From contig JAUCBJ010003973.1 of NCBI GenBank assembly GCA_032718475.1, forward strand, positions 1 through 64,000: DNA of 64,000 bases. Reading direction: 5' to 3'. The translations under genes were made by a program, and so were the position numbers. The notes below the pieces were generated by a model that made no database searches, was not told where the DNA came from, and was given only the letters and a program-made list of their open reading frames with translations. Of this stretch, positions 10,340-20,938 are shown piece by piece. Each line of letters opens with the position of its first letter. The first letter of the stretch is position 1. Source of the stretch: Nemertoderma westbladi (Eukaryota; Xenacoelomorpha; Nemertodermatida; Nemertodermatidae).

Positions 10340-10450
10340 TTTCTAAACGAAAAAATTTTCCTTTTTTTCATTTTTTTTTGTCATTTTTTTCATTTTTTTT
10401 TTCATTTTTTTTTTCATTTTTTTTCATTTTTTTTTCATTTTCTTTCTTTA
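10340..10450. repeat. Polypyrimidine run (CATTTTTTTT)n
   Basis: T-rich tract with C at every 8-14 bases. Simple sequence of no evident function. Confidence 0.8.
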
Positions 10451-10491
10451 TGTTTTAAACCCAAAAATAATTACTTATATTATATTCTGAT

Positions 10492-11436
10492 TTATTTCAA
10501 ATGGGGTGGGTACATAGTGAAACATCCTAGAAATACACCAGGTTTGTCTGGACAAACAGCACAAATAAATCTACTTTTTTTCACAGTCTTGTTTACCCAA
10601 CAGACCCGACAACGCTTCTGGGGTCGCGACGTCTTATCAGTTGCGCCCATCTTTACTGGTGTATGTACCGGTGCTGTAGTTCCTATGGGCTGCACTTGAG
10701 AAGATCGAGACTTGTCTCTCTTAGTTGGTATTTAGGTGAGGTAATCAACCGCATCCATAACAAAGTCACTGAAGTTATAGTGTTTGGGAGTGGATTTATC
10801 AGTTCGGTACCGAATGAAACTATTGAGTAATAGACGCTGAATAAGATGCAAACCTAATTTCACAAACAATGAATACGTTTTCCGTGGGTGTAAACGCTAC
10901 GCCGACAACCGACTACCGACAACCAACGCCGACAACCATTATTAAAGCTAATTAATGTCATTTATTAATTGAAGGAAAGGTACAGGATACAGTATAAGTT
11001 ATTCTAACCAAAACAATAAACGAGAGTCACGAACTCAGGTTACATTTTTAACTCTACTGTTGTCGGCAGTGGTTGTCGACTGTCGGTTGTCGGCGTAGCG
11101 TTTACACCCGTTTTCCGTTTAACGTACAGCTTTCGCACCACGTTCTTCATATAGTTTTAGTAACCGTTGATTTGTGCATTTACACAGAATTTCAATAAGT
11201 TTGTCAGCTAAAAATAGATCAACATAGTCGCCAACCTTATAATCGTTTGTATCGATATTATCATGATAACCAGCAGCTGTCCCATCAAAGTCCTCCTCTA
11301 CAACATTGGGTCTAAGTGACCCAGCCCCAAGTTGCCGCCCTCTATTATATTCCAGATTTCTCATATATTTTCTCAAACTCGAGTTATTTGTAAAACGTAA
11401 GAACTTGTGTGCTTTTGACAAACCTTGGAGCAGCAC
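10492..11436 (-). pseudogene. piggyBac transposase relic, interrupted by a MITE
   Basis: On the minus strand the right part (11436-11119) encodes an N-terminal piggyBac segment (YVDLFLADKLIEILCKCTNQ). The left part encodes the end of the transposase, with RYRTDKSTPKHYNFSDFVMD and then the C-terminal cysteine-rich domain (residues include RCRVC, FICAVCP, GCF). The central catalytic DDD domain is absent, and stop codons break the C-terminal part. The two parts are separated by the 224-bp Mutator-like MITE at 10886-11109; without it the reading continues across the junction in the frame YVKRKTYSLFVKLG. So the transposase had already lost its core or lost it later, and cannot be active. Confidence 0.82.
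10886..11109. mobile_element. Mutator-like MITE, 224 bp, 9-bp target duplication
   Basis: Terminal inverted repeats start GGGTGTAAACGCTACGCCGA and are about 28 bp long. The 9-bp target duplication GTTTTCCGT lies at 10877-10885 and 11110-11118. A 9-bp duplication and a terminal G fit the Mutator superfamily. It carries CCGACAACC subterminal repeats and no coding capacity. It sits inside the piggyBac relic. Confidence 0.85.
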
Positions 11437-11990
11437 GTTATATAATTGAATATAATTATGTATAAAATTGCTAAAATGTGTTTTATTAACTATTTGTATT
11501 TATCTCGACCGGCGTGTATAATATTATTATTATTAGTTATATTTTTAGAAAGAATGAAAACAGGTTAAAAGAAAGAATTCATTAATTTCCTAAATATTTT
11601 AATTGTCCCTTAAACTTTATTTTTATCTATTAATGACCTTTTTTCATGACAAACGCTATTTCTCAGCTAATTTTTACAGAAATGTGTAGAAATTTGGTAC
11701 ACTTGTTAAAAATAGCTTTGTCAATAAACATTCTTAACAAATTTTGATAAACATGCCCAGGAGCCTTTTTGGATCAAAGGTATCTAAAAAAGCTCTTTTG
11801 TACAATGCATAAAATTTTCAGATACAACCTGGAGGAAAAGTGCAAACATTACCAACAGTAGCCCATTTGAGGAATTCTCTAAAAATTTGGGAATGTACAA
11901 ATTTGCGTTTCGTAGTTAACATAAATTCTTAATTCAGGGGGCGGAGTCGTCCCCTAGAGAGCCAATAGGGTTTAACAATGCAACATTTAT
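11437..11990. other. AT-rich DNA, nothing recognised
   Basis: No gene, RNA or repeat boundary that I can support. Confidence 0.4.
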
Positions 11991-12071
11991 AGGATACTGT
12001 AATTTCAGATTGTTATTGATAGTAAATTAAATACAGCCCGTAAGTAATCGTCCACCTTTAAGGTAAAATCT

Positions 12072-12757
12072 AGGATAGTTCTTTTTACAGAACACAGTAG
12101 AACACAGCAGAACACAATAGAATACAGGCGGAACATAGGCGAACACAGCTGTAATTAAAATCTACACCAAAAAATAACACACTTGGGAAAGTACCAGACT
12201 TAATCATACAACTGTAAGATGTCAATTACATATTTAAATTAAATGGCGGTTTTCCATATCCTCCAAAATAAATTACCTGATCAGAGTTGCCCGATCAGCT
12301 GTTCGGTTAGGCCTGTACCTGTTACCAGTCCAGCAGTCTGCCTGTCAGCCTGTTCCAGTACTGCAGTAGGCCTAGTGCTGTAGAGACATGTACAGACTGA
12401 CAGACTGTACATTGTACAGACAGACAGATGTAGGCATTTACCGGCAATTACCGGGCACAGTGTAGAGTATATTACCAATGTACTGATGTAGGCCTACTCA
12501 GCTACCGGTACTGTACTGCTGTAGAACTAACCAACTCTCCATGGTTACAGGATAATGAGAAGTAATTTATTTTGGAGGATATGGAAAACCGCCATTTAAT
12601 TTAAATATGTAATTGACATCTTAAGTTGTATGATTAAATCCGGTACTTTCCCAAGTGTGTTATTTTTTGGTGTAGATTTTAATTACAGCTGTGTTCGCCT
12701 ATGTTCCGCCTGTATTCTATTGTGTTCTGCTGTGTTCTGTAAAAAGATATATCCTAA
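12072..12757. mobile_element. Foldback element with ~200-bp inverted arms
   Basis: The left arm (about 12072-12276) and right arm (about 12563-12757) are inverted copies with few differences; the outer ends carry (GAACACAGCA)-type repeats. The ~290-bp loop is rich in TAGGCCTA and GTACTG motifs. Outside the arms, a direct repeat with TTCAGATTGTTATTGATAG (12004-12022 and 12788-12806) flanks the whole structure. No protein is encoded. Superfamily unknown. Confidence 0.75.
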
Positions 12758-12888
12758 AATCTACTGTATTCATTTATATAGGATAAGTTCAGATTGTTAT
12801 TGATAGAGAGAACTACTTTAACTATATACCTACTTTAAGAGAGAATCTATATTCCATCACCTTGATATAATATACAATGAGTTTTGTT

Positions 12889-13593
12889 CTAGAACTCTTT
12901 GAGAACTATTGCAATAATAATTAACCCAACCAGCTGACACTTTGCCATTTGAATGACATTAGCCGAACTGTTATCTGTTGTACCCGATATGTTTTCCGTT
13001 GTTGGTGCGGGAGTGGAGGTTATCTCGTGTTTCCAGACCGGGGCTGGGCATGGGCCAGTGTCGCAACACTGGGATTGGCAAGTGAAGTGTGTTATTGTGA
13101 GATCCTGTTGAAGGTAGTTGTAATAGGACATATAACCAAAGAGGTTGGTAGTGAAACGTTTCATGGCTGGATCATCATCTGGGTCAGGTTCAGAATTTGG
13201 AAGGACAACTGTCCACATATAGATGCAGCCTTCTTCGCCAAGTGGGAGACAATAGAGCCGGTAAACCTCAGGAAAGCATAGGCTTTGCGACATCTTAATA
13301 GTGACATCATCCTCGTATTCAGCGGACCAACCAGTGAATACCAATGATATGACTCCACACCGAACGCAACCAGACCAGAACTCCTCTCTACCTAATTCGT
13401 TGCTTTCCAGAAACTTATCAAGTCTGGCTTCATATACATTTTGCAACTCGACATTTTTTGAAGACACTGACCTATTAGTTTCGGTTGGACATGAGAATTT
13501 CTTCAAAGTTGTATTGCTGATCTGAGTAGCTGCGATGTTGAATGTTACTAACAGAACACAAATAGTTACCCAACGATAGATGAAAGTTGACAT
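12889..13593 (-). CDS. Small secreted, probably GPI-anchored cysteine-rich protein
   Basis: The 234-residue frame has a clear N-terminal signal sequence (hydrophobic segment about residues 8-23, ending near AATQ). It is followed by an ectodomain with ten cysteines, including a SGCVRC pair and a C-x3-CC-x4-C cluster near residue 185, then a Thr/Ser/Pro-rich stretch and a short hydrophobic C-terminus (LVGLIIIAIVL). That tail without a cytoplasmic part fits GPI attachment. At least four N-glycosylation sites (N-x-S/T) are visible. I do not recognise the family. The coding part is a single exon. ATG at 13593 is chosen because it directly precedes the signal peptide. A secreted cell-surface role is inferred from topology only. 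Confidence 0.7.
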   Translation of the reverse strand: MSTFIYRWVTICVLLVTFNIAATQISNTTLKKFSCPTETNRSVSSKNVELQNVYEARLDKFLESNELGREEFWSGCVRCGVISLVFTGWSAEYEDDVTIKMSQSLCFPEVYRLYCLPLGEEGCIYMWTVVLPNSEPDPDDDPAMKRFTTNLFGYMSYYNYLQQDLTITHFTCQSQCCDTGPCPAPVWKHEITSTPAPTTENISGTTDNSSANVIQMAKCQLVGLIIIAIVLKEF

Positions 13594-14830
13594 AACGACA
13601 TTCCTACACCATGTCCTGGAATATAGTCTATTCGAGCGATTTAAATTTTTTAAACAATGTTGAGACTTTTTTTAGAATATTTTTTTTTTGGGATTTTGCA
13701 CATTAAATAAACTTATTTAACCAATAATACTTTGATCAAACTAATGAATTTACATTACCGGTCGGTATAACAGTTACAGTACTACTGTACACGTACGCCT
13801 CCTTGCAGTAGGCTAATATAATATTTTGAAATTTTCGAATTTTACAAGGTCATTTTAGGGCGTTTTCAAAATTGCAATATTCGGAAAATTTAAATAGATT
13901 TTCTGATATCCGTAGAATTATCTGCCATCTACCTAGAAAATATTTCAGAAAACCAGAAATATATTAAAATTTAGAAATTAAAATAATGATATGTTATTAC
14001 ATTAACTCAAATTATCAGTCAAATTCTACTATTTCGTTGTGGTGCTTCAGTCACTGAATTACGTATTTCCAGGATACAATTGAATGAATTGAGTTACTAT
14101 TTTACAAAAAAAATTAAAAGTAAATGTAACTTTGAAATAATTGCTGCTCAGCAGTAAATTTTTCCGTGAGACGTTATGAGATTATTATATTCATAATTGC
14201 CTATTAAACATAAGAAACCGTGGTTCATGCTGTGCTGTATACTGCAACGTAGGCCAATACTGTACTCTACATAGAACACCCTATACACTTTATGCATACT
14301 CTAAATAGAACACCCTATACAGTTTATGCATACTGTATGCTTAGTATTAAACTACATTGTGGTAATCGTTATGATGGATCATATTATACGGCATTGTAGT
14401 CGAGTTTTGGAGCCTTCCTGGCTATTTATTTAAATCGATACCCACTTTCTCGGGATTCAGTTAATACAAGAGAGTTATAATATAAACATTGCCGTAATTT
14501 TAATGTCATGTTTAAAAAAAACCAGTATTATTCATACCGTTGTTAACAGCTGATAACAGTGCAATATTCAGTCAGAGTAAGAATTCATTTGGAATACTGC
14601 CAATAAACAGTTTCTATTGGACAGTCCAAACTTGAAATTCTTCATAGGGTAGTATTATTGTGTGTTAAATATCTTATACAGCTGATAGCCAACTAAGAGA
14701 TAATCGACCTTTCATAATACATAGTGTAATAGACTTTCAATAGGAATCCCTAAATGGAAATTGTTATAACTTGGAAACTAAAAGACCCATTAAATAGCGG
14801 TTTTCAGATTTGGAAACACAATTCAATAAA
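13594..14830. other. AT-rich intergenic DNA
   Basis: No gene seen. A short direct repeat (AGAACACCCTATACA..TTTATGCATACT) occurs twice near 14270-14335. Confidence 0.45.
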
Positions 14831-15106
14831 AGTAAAAAGTAAATTTTCTTCGGCCGCTAGGCCATGGATTACGCACAAAGTCTGACGACTTATTTCCAGT
14901 GCGGTCCCCCCAGAACTTTACTCCCCAGAGGAAACTCTAGTACTCATTTAGCTACCACTTAAGGCTGCAAGGCAGAGATGCGCCCTGGCTGTTCCCTTTA
15001 AAACATTCGTGCCGAAACGAAAACTGCCCGGGCCCATGTGAGGATCGAACCCACGACCTTCAGGAAATGTGAATTCAAAGCAACCACTACACCAAGGTGG
15101 AACCCT
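14831..15106 (-). repeat. tRNA-derived SINE, copy 1
   Basis: On the minus strand it starts GGTTCCACCTTGG with an A box TGGTGTAGTGG and a B box GGTTCGATCCT, then a ~190-bp body, and ends in a T/A-rich tail with TTTACTTTTTAC. It matches the copy at 51281-51560 over its full length at roughly 90% identity by eye. No flanking target duplication is clear. Confidence 0.85.
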
Positions 15107-15179
15107 TGGTTCGTCCACAATCGTGCATTAAAATAGATCACAATTATAATTTCGACATATTTTGGACCAAAATGGTGTA

Positions 15180-15198
15180 CCCCCCCCCCCCCCCCCCC
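15180..15198. repeat. 19-bp poly-C run
   Basis: One of at least a dozen pure C or G runs of 13-22 bp scattered through the window (others include 8131-8152, 17099-17117, 20661-20678, 51827-51847, 53298-53317). Confidence 0.95.
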
Positions 15199-15524
15199 TT
15201 TAATGTTGCCAAAACATAAGTCAAATTCCCTCTATACAGTATTAATTAAATACATTAAACTATTAGAACAGTCAACTCTACACACTATTATGAAATTAAT
15301 TGCAGTTACTCCAAGAACTCTACGGTAAATAATCTTACACTTAGCATCACTTAGCATACAATATGGCTATCATCAATAGAGAATAGTCGAGAGGTGTTCT
15401 AGAAGTGTATATTTACTATGTGAGTGATTTACATAATCTAACATACCCTCTTGCCTTGCTTTCGAAACCAGAACCTTCCATTTTATAGCAAAATATTACA
15501 TACTGTATATTTACGCTATATTTA

Positions 15525-16075
15525 TATATGTATATTTACATATACTATATGTATATTTACATATACTATATGTATATTTACATATACTATATGTATATTT
15601 ACATATACTATATGTATATTTACATATACTATATGTATATTTACATATACTATATGTATATTTACATATACTATATGTATATTTACATATACTATATGTA
15701 TATTTACATATACTATATGTATATTTACATATACTATATGTATATTTACATATACTATATGTATATTTACATATACTATATGTATATTTACATATACTAT
15801 ATGTATATTTACATATACTATATGTATATTTACATATACTATATGTATATTTACATATACTATATGTATATTTACATATACTATATGTATATTTACATAT
15901 ACTATATGTATATTTACATATACTATATGTATATTTACATATACTATATGTATATTTACATATACTATATGTATATTTACATATACTATATGTATATTTA
16001 CATATACTATATGTATATTTACATATACTATATGACATGTATATTTACATATACTATATGTATATTTACAGTATA
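15525..16075. repeat. 21-bp satellite (TATTTACATATACTATATGTA)n
   Basis: About 26 nearly identical head-to-tail copies, with one irregular unit near 16030 (TATATGACATG). The unit length is a multiple of three, so reading frames of 175-201 codons stay open on both strands (YSICKYT and MYIYIYY repeats). These are artefacts of the repeat. Confidence 0.95.
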
Positions 16076-18108
16076 TATTAACGAAACAAAATTCACTCCC
16101 CTCCAGCGGAGAATCGACGCAAATAACAGCTGATTACTCTCAAAAATAAAACTGTAACCTGTTCTATTGACTTTTCGTTTATTGTTTTGGTTAGAATAAC
16201 GTGCCACTGTAACCTGATCCTGCCCTTAATTGATAATTTAAGGCGGGATTTGCGTCAAGTCCCCCCCCCCCCCCTGTCTCTAAACACAATATGTAAATAA
16301 ATAGTTATTAAATTGTCCTCACAATAATTAATCCCCTATCATAAAGTGTCAACTATTATACTTTAATTTTGTTTACAGTTGTTGTTTTTAATTTATTTAT
16401 TATTTAAATAAATTTCACCGGATATTAAAAAAATACTACAATAAATATGCATAATGAAGCATTTACTACACCCTGTTTTCAAAGTCACCATCAGAACAAG
16501 TTTGTCGAAAAAGATTTAAATCTAAAATAATCTACAAGCGTATTTATTGAATAGAATAATATTCAATAACCTGGAGAGAAATATATAAAAATTATAGAAA
16601 ATGATAATTTAATTAATGATTGGTTGATTAAATGATTAATAGTGCAGAATGTTAGAGAATTATATATATATAAACAGATAAATAGCACTTAAAGCACATA
16701 ATGACTAATAATAATATATAACGCCATAAATAATATATATATATATATGATTTTGTGTTTAAATGGGATGCAAAAATACGAACGACTTTTGGGACGGTGA
16801 GATCCTGTATTATAAAATAGTGAAGTGAATTTGTTAAATCCGTTGAATAAAAAAATTAATGAATTATTAAATTATTAATGTTAAATTATTAATTACTAAT
16901 AATTAATTAACAGCCTCGATAGTGTAAATCCCACTCACGAAAAGCTTGATCCCATTAAACACCCTGTGTCCTAGTTGTTATTAATTATTGTACGCTAAAC
17001 AATGAATGTCCCAAAAATGCACCCAAAACAGCCAAAAATGTTTGTGTTTGTGGGTGTAGTGTGACTCAATCAAATGGCATAATTATTGGCTTCGGACACC
17101 CCCCCCCCCCCCCCCCCACCCATTATTACCGCCGTCTGGGTTTAATAAGATCTCATGAAGTTTAAGGGTGATAAATTTACGGCGGCTATATTTTAATTTA
17201 TAGCCCTCATAAAAAAATTGTTAAATTACTGTTATAAAAATGAAACGTTTGTGTTTTTGATCACTGATAATTAAAATTAATAGGAACAACCTGTATACCG
17301 GTATACACCAATATTATGTCCTAATAAAGTGGCAAATCTTGATGAGATGGCATGATATTTGAAACAAAGATAGTTTTATCTCCTGACTTCTTAGGCAGCT
17401 TCACCGCAGATATTATACCTGTAACCTTGCTACTATTCTTCAATCTTATAGCTTGGCCGGCTGATATTGTTGGGAAGGTAAACAATATCAGAATTTCTTT
17501 GAGCAATATCAGTCGTTGGAATATTTTTCTAAATCCACTATATCGTGGCTTTAAGTGTCAGTCGATTTATGTCGGATTTTACCTTTTTATACAATTCTAG
17601 ACTTTAAGACATGTTCTATCAGCTGATGAAGTTTTGAACACTTTAACAAATGGGAAGTGATGTTTTACGTAATAAAGTGAATTCCAAGAATCCTATTGGG
17701 CAATATTTTACTGCAGAAACGCCCAATGTATCTCTATATCTTTTATAGGCTCTCCTGAACAATTGCATTTTTTGACTTATGGCCTCATGACACTTAAGTT
17801 ACGATATGTAATAATTACACAAAATTATGTAAAATTTAATGTTACAGTGATACTAGAAAATTTCATCAAAATTTGCTCCAATTTCACAAATTTGAAATTA
17901 CAATTCCATTATACATTTGGAATCCTTGCAATGCCAACTTATCACAAAACCGCTATAAAAAATGGAGACACACACTATTTTAAAAGCTTGTAGCTAAAGA
18001 TTTAAACAAAAATAAAAATTTTGACTTACCCAGTAAACATCTTGGGACGTCAAACTTATGTTTCAAATATTAGGCCATCAGTATTTAATGTATAAGAACT
18101 GTACCCTG
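16076..18108. other. AT-rich intergenic DNA
   Basis: Contains poly-C runs at 16261-16274 and 17099-17117, (AT)n near 16660-16750, and a copy of a dispersed block with TTATTGTTTTGGTTAGAA near 16175-16195 that recurs at 10998-11018, 31046-31065 and 43038-43060. Short frames (17321-17600, 17763-17993) lack recognisable features. Confidence 0.5.
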
Positions 18109-18182
18109 TACTGTGTCCTGTACCATGTACTGTATCCTGTACCATGTACTGTATCCTGTACCATGTACTGTATCCTGTACCC
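18109..18182. repeat. 20-bp tandem repeat (CTGTATCCTGTACCATGTAC)n
   Basis: About 3.5 near-perfect copies. Confidence 0.85.
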
Positions 18183-18643
18183 ATTATATTCACACGAAAA
18201 TTGATGAAAATTTCACGAATATAAATTATTCAACTCCAATGTAAATAATGTCACCAAAAAAAATTAAATATGCAAACACCAAAGACAATGTATAATAGGG
18301 TCCGGTCCCCATTACTGATTAAAAGGGTATCCTGATCCCGAAAAATACAGTGAAAAATACAATCCCGATCCCGATCCGTTTTTTTTTGGAACGGGATCCC
18401 GATAGTGAAGAACCGGAACAGAAATGAATTGATTATATCGAATTAATATGTCAATAAACCATCCAGTAATTTTATCTTATAAATGTTACATCAGTGTGAA
18501 ATAAACTTACCAGTAGATAAAGTTGCCAAATAACCTGCATTATACTTACACAGCCACATAATAAACTGAACACTGTTCAATCCCGGTCCCGATCTCGTTT
18601 AAACACTAGCCCCATTGCCAATTATCTATGCCGAAAAAATATC

Positions 18644-18791
18644 TTAACTTTAAAGTAAACACTAGAGTCTTACACCCCTTAAACTACAAAAAAAATATAG
18701 AATCAGGCAGTATTTTGGGCTTAATGTCCTGATTCTATATTTTTTTTGTAGTTTAAGGGGTGTAAGACTCTAGTGTTTACTTTAAAGTTAA
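18644..18791. mobile_element. Perfect 64-bp-arm hairpin (148 bp)
   Basis: Arms 18644-18707 and 18728-18791 are perfect reverse complements around a 20-bp loop. Both outer ends read TTAA, the target of piggyBac-type elements, although TTAA is self-complementary and so is also a trivial part of the palindrome. It could be a MITE, a template-switch product or a small-RNA hairpin. Perfect arms mean it is young or actively homogenised. Confidence 0.8.
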
Positions 18792-19945
18792 TATATACAT
18801 AACAACCCCCTGTTAGTCAGTATGTCGGTACATTCAATTATCACGAAAAAATATCTAGCATACATCATAAAAATAAGTAAAGAATTTCAATGGATGCTAA
18901 ATGTATCCTTCCGCAACATTAATACATATTGCCCTATAATAACCACAGCAGCCCCCTATACCCCAAAATAAATAAAACACTTTCCAAAAATAGAAATACA
19001 TATTAAGATTTGTAGAAAACCAATAATAATTACTATGGAGCGAGTACCAACAGTACATATTTAAATTGAGGGAATATATTTCAGGAAAATATATTTGGTG
19101 TTGAATAATTTAATTCAAGGTGGTATCTTTACAGACATACACTGGTTTTCTAATTAATTTGTTAGATTAAAAGAAATACAAAAATTTAATATAATATAAA
19201 TAAGATGTTATCTCAAGCAACAAAAATAACGTCAATAAATTTATAAATATGTTTTTTTAATATAAATCAACTTAACCAATAACGAACTGCGATATACATA
19301 AACCACTTTTCCATTGCCATGCTGACCAATCTGTTGGTATTAATTAATTAAAAAATAAACGTAGGAATGTGCCTTACCCCTGGTTGCAGTTCATTAATCC
19401 CGTTGAACATGTTGCCAAGTAAAAGTGTTTGATAGAAATGTTATTACAAGTATTAAAGATTAAAAAAAGTAACAGAATATACAATAAATGAAATAGTTAT
19501 GTTATTGTACAATTAGTTAATTATTAAAGGGATAATATTTTATGCTCAATAAGACCAGGAAGACCAGTCCACCACACCGCCATGGGTGATCTAACACAGG
19601 GAAAATAAACCCTTTCATTCTGTTTCTCATACAATACTATGGCCCCTGGTTTTAGTTACAATAGCATCGGCCAATAAATGATTTAACTCAATTTATATAT
19701 AGATCCTCGGCCTCGCACAATTAATATACATTATATACCGGTATATATCATTTTGAGATAGGCCTATGTAAAATAAATAACCAGATAGATAGATACAATA
19801 TAACAGATCAATTATTTATATTTAATGTAGGTTTTTTATGTATTCATATTGCAAAGATCATTTACCATTCAAACCAAAGGTTCAATCAGTTAATCAATAA
19901 ATTATTAATCTAATGATATATTGAGTCGTCATACACCTACACCAT
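18792..19945. other. AT-rich intergenic DNA
   Basis: No gene seen. Confidence 0.45.
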
Positions 19946-20619
19946 TTGTGCAATATCTCGAGGTCGTCGAGGTGGAACCCCATCTCCAGCCGATCGAGGG
20001 CGAGTCATTCCGCCTGAGATCTGCTACGGTAGACCCGGAGGCCCGTCTGGACGTTGCGGCGAGTGGGCTGTGGGGTGGGCGTTTCGAGCGGGTGTATATC
20101 GACGTCAAGGTATTCAATCCTCTGTGCTCCTCCAATCCTCGCTCCGTGGATGCTGCTTACAGCAAACATGAGCGAGAGAAACGGAGGAATTACGAGGAGA
20201 GAATCAAAGACGTCGAGCATGCCGGCTTCTCGCCTTTTGTAATTGCTACAACTAGTGGGGCCAGCCGCTCAGCCCACGCGATCCTCACACGCATCGCGCT
20301 CCTACTGGCGGCGAAACGGGACGCTCCCTACTCGCAGACTCTCTCCCTCATCAGGACTCTGTTTAGTTTCACCCTCCTCCGTTCCTCCATCATGTGCCTC
20401 CGGGGCGCACGGATGCCGAAGGCTAGGCTGGCAACGAGACAGACGATGCGGGAGACCGGCGTGAGCGCGGCTGTATCCGAGGCTGGGATTGCGTTAAATA
20501 GTTGTAATTAATTAATTGATTGTTGTTAATTTTGGTTAATTTTGTTTAATTTGCTAAAATTTGATCAATATACATAAAAATGAAAAAAAAATAAAAAAAA
20601 AATTGTGCAATATCTCGAG
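19946..20619 (+). mobile_element. 5'-truncated LINE with PD-(D/E)XK endonuclease domain and 17-bp target duplication
   Basis: Direct repeats TTGTGCAATATCTCGAG at 19946-19962 and 20603-20619 flank a 640-bp insert (19963-20602) that ends in an A-rich tail. The insert encodes the C-terminus of a retroelement protein. A core of LDVAASG, then RFERVYIDVKVFNP, fits the D...D-x-K of restriction-like nucleases, followed by KHEREKRRNYEERIKDVEH and a conserved helical tail with LLRSSIMCLRGAR. This tail is widespread in invertebrate genomes as part of reverse-transcriptase proteins. The frame stays open to a TAA at 20509-20511. The 14 residues upstream of VVEVEPHLQ come from the target site. There is no start codon of its own; it is a dead copy. 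Confidence 0.85.
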
Positions 20620-20938
20620 AATTTGACTCCCTCCACTCAAGTTTGGATGTGTTGTTTTGACCCCCCCCCCCCCCCCCCTCACATAAAAAAGGTTTTTTGG
20701 TGCTAAACAATCACGACAATCGACAAGTTCGCAATTTAAAAAGGGTACTGGTATATATTTTTGCTACTAGACCAATTTCATGTCTATTATATATATACCG
20801 GTATACACCGGTATATAATTCTTATCCTGTAAAAAATAACCAATTAAACCAAAATTTCCAAAAAAAAGGCACATTCCTACTGTGAATTAAATATTAAAAA
20901 ACAATGAAACACATGATCTAGCAAAACATTTCTCGCCC

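Noticed and set aside
15525-16075. Possible CRISPR-like array
   Set aside because: The repeats are directly adjacent with no unique spacers, and the context is eukaryotic.
15451-16133. Frames of 175-201 codons on both strands
   Set aside because: They come from a 21-bp satellite whose unit is a multiple of three.
17624-17640. A third hammerhead core (CTGATGAAG)
   Set aside because: No stem II, no GAAA at the right spacing and no closing stem I.
19361-20880. 15-bp inverted repeat GTAGGAATGTGCCTT at 19361 and 20866 as the ends of a DNA transposon
   Set aside because: Matching stops after 15 bp, no target duplication is visible, and the interval already contains a separately explained LINE insertion.
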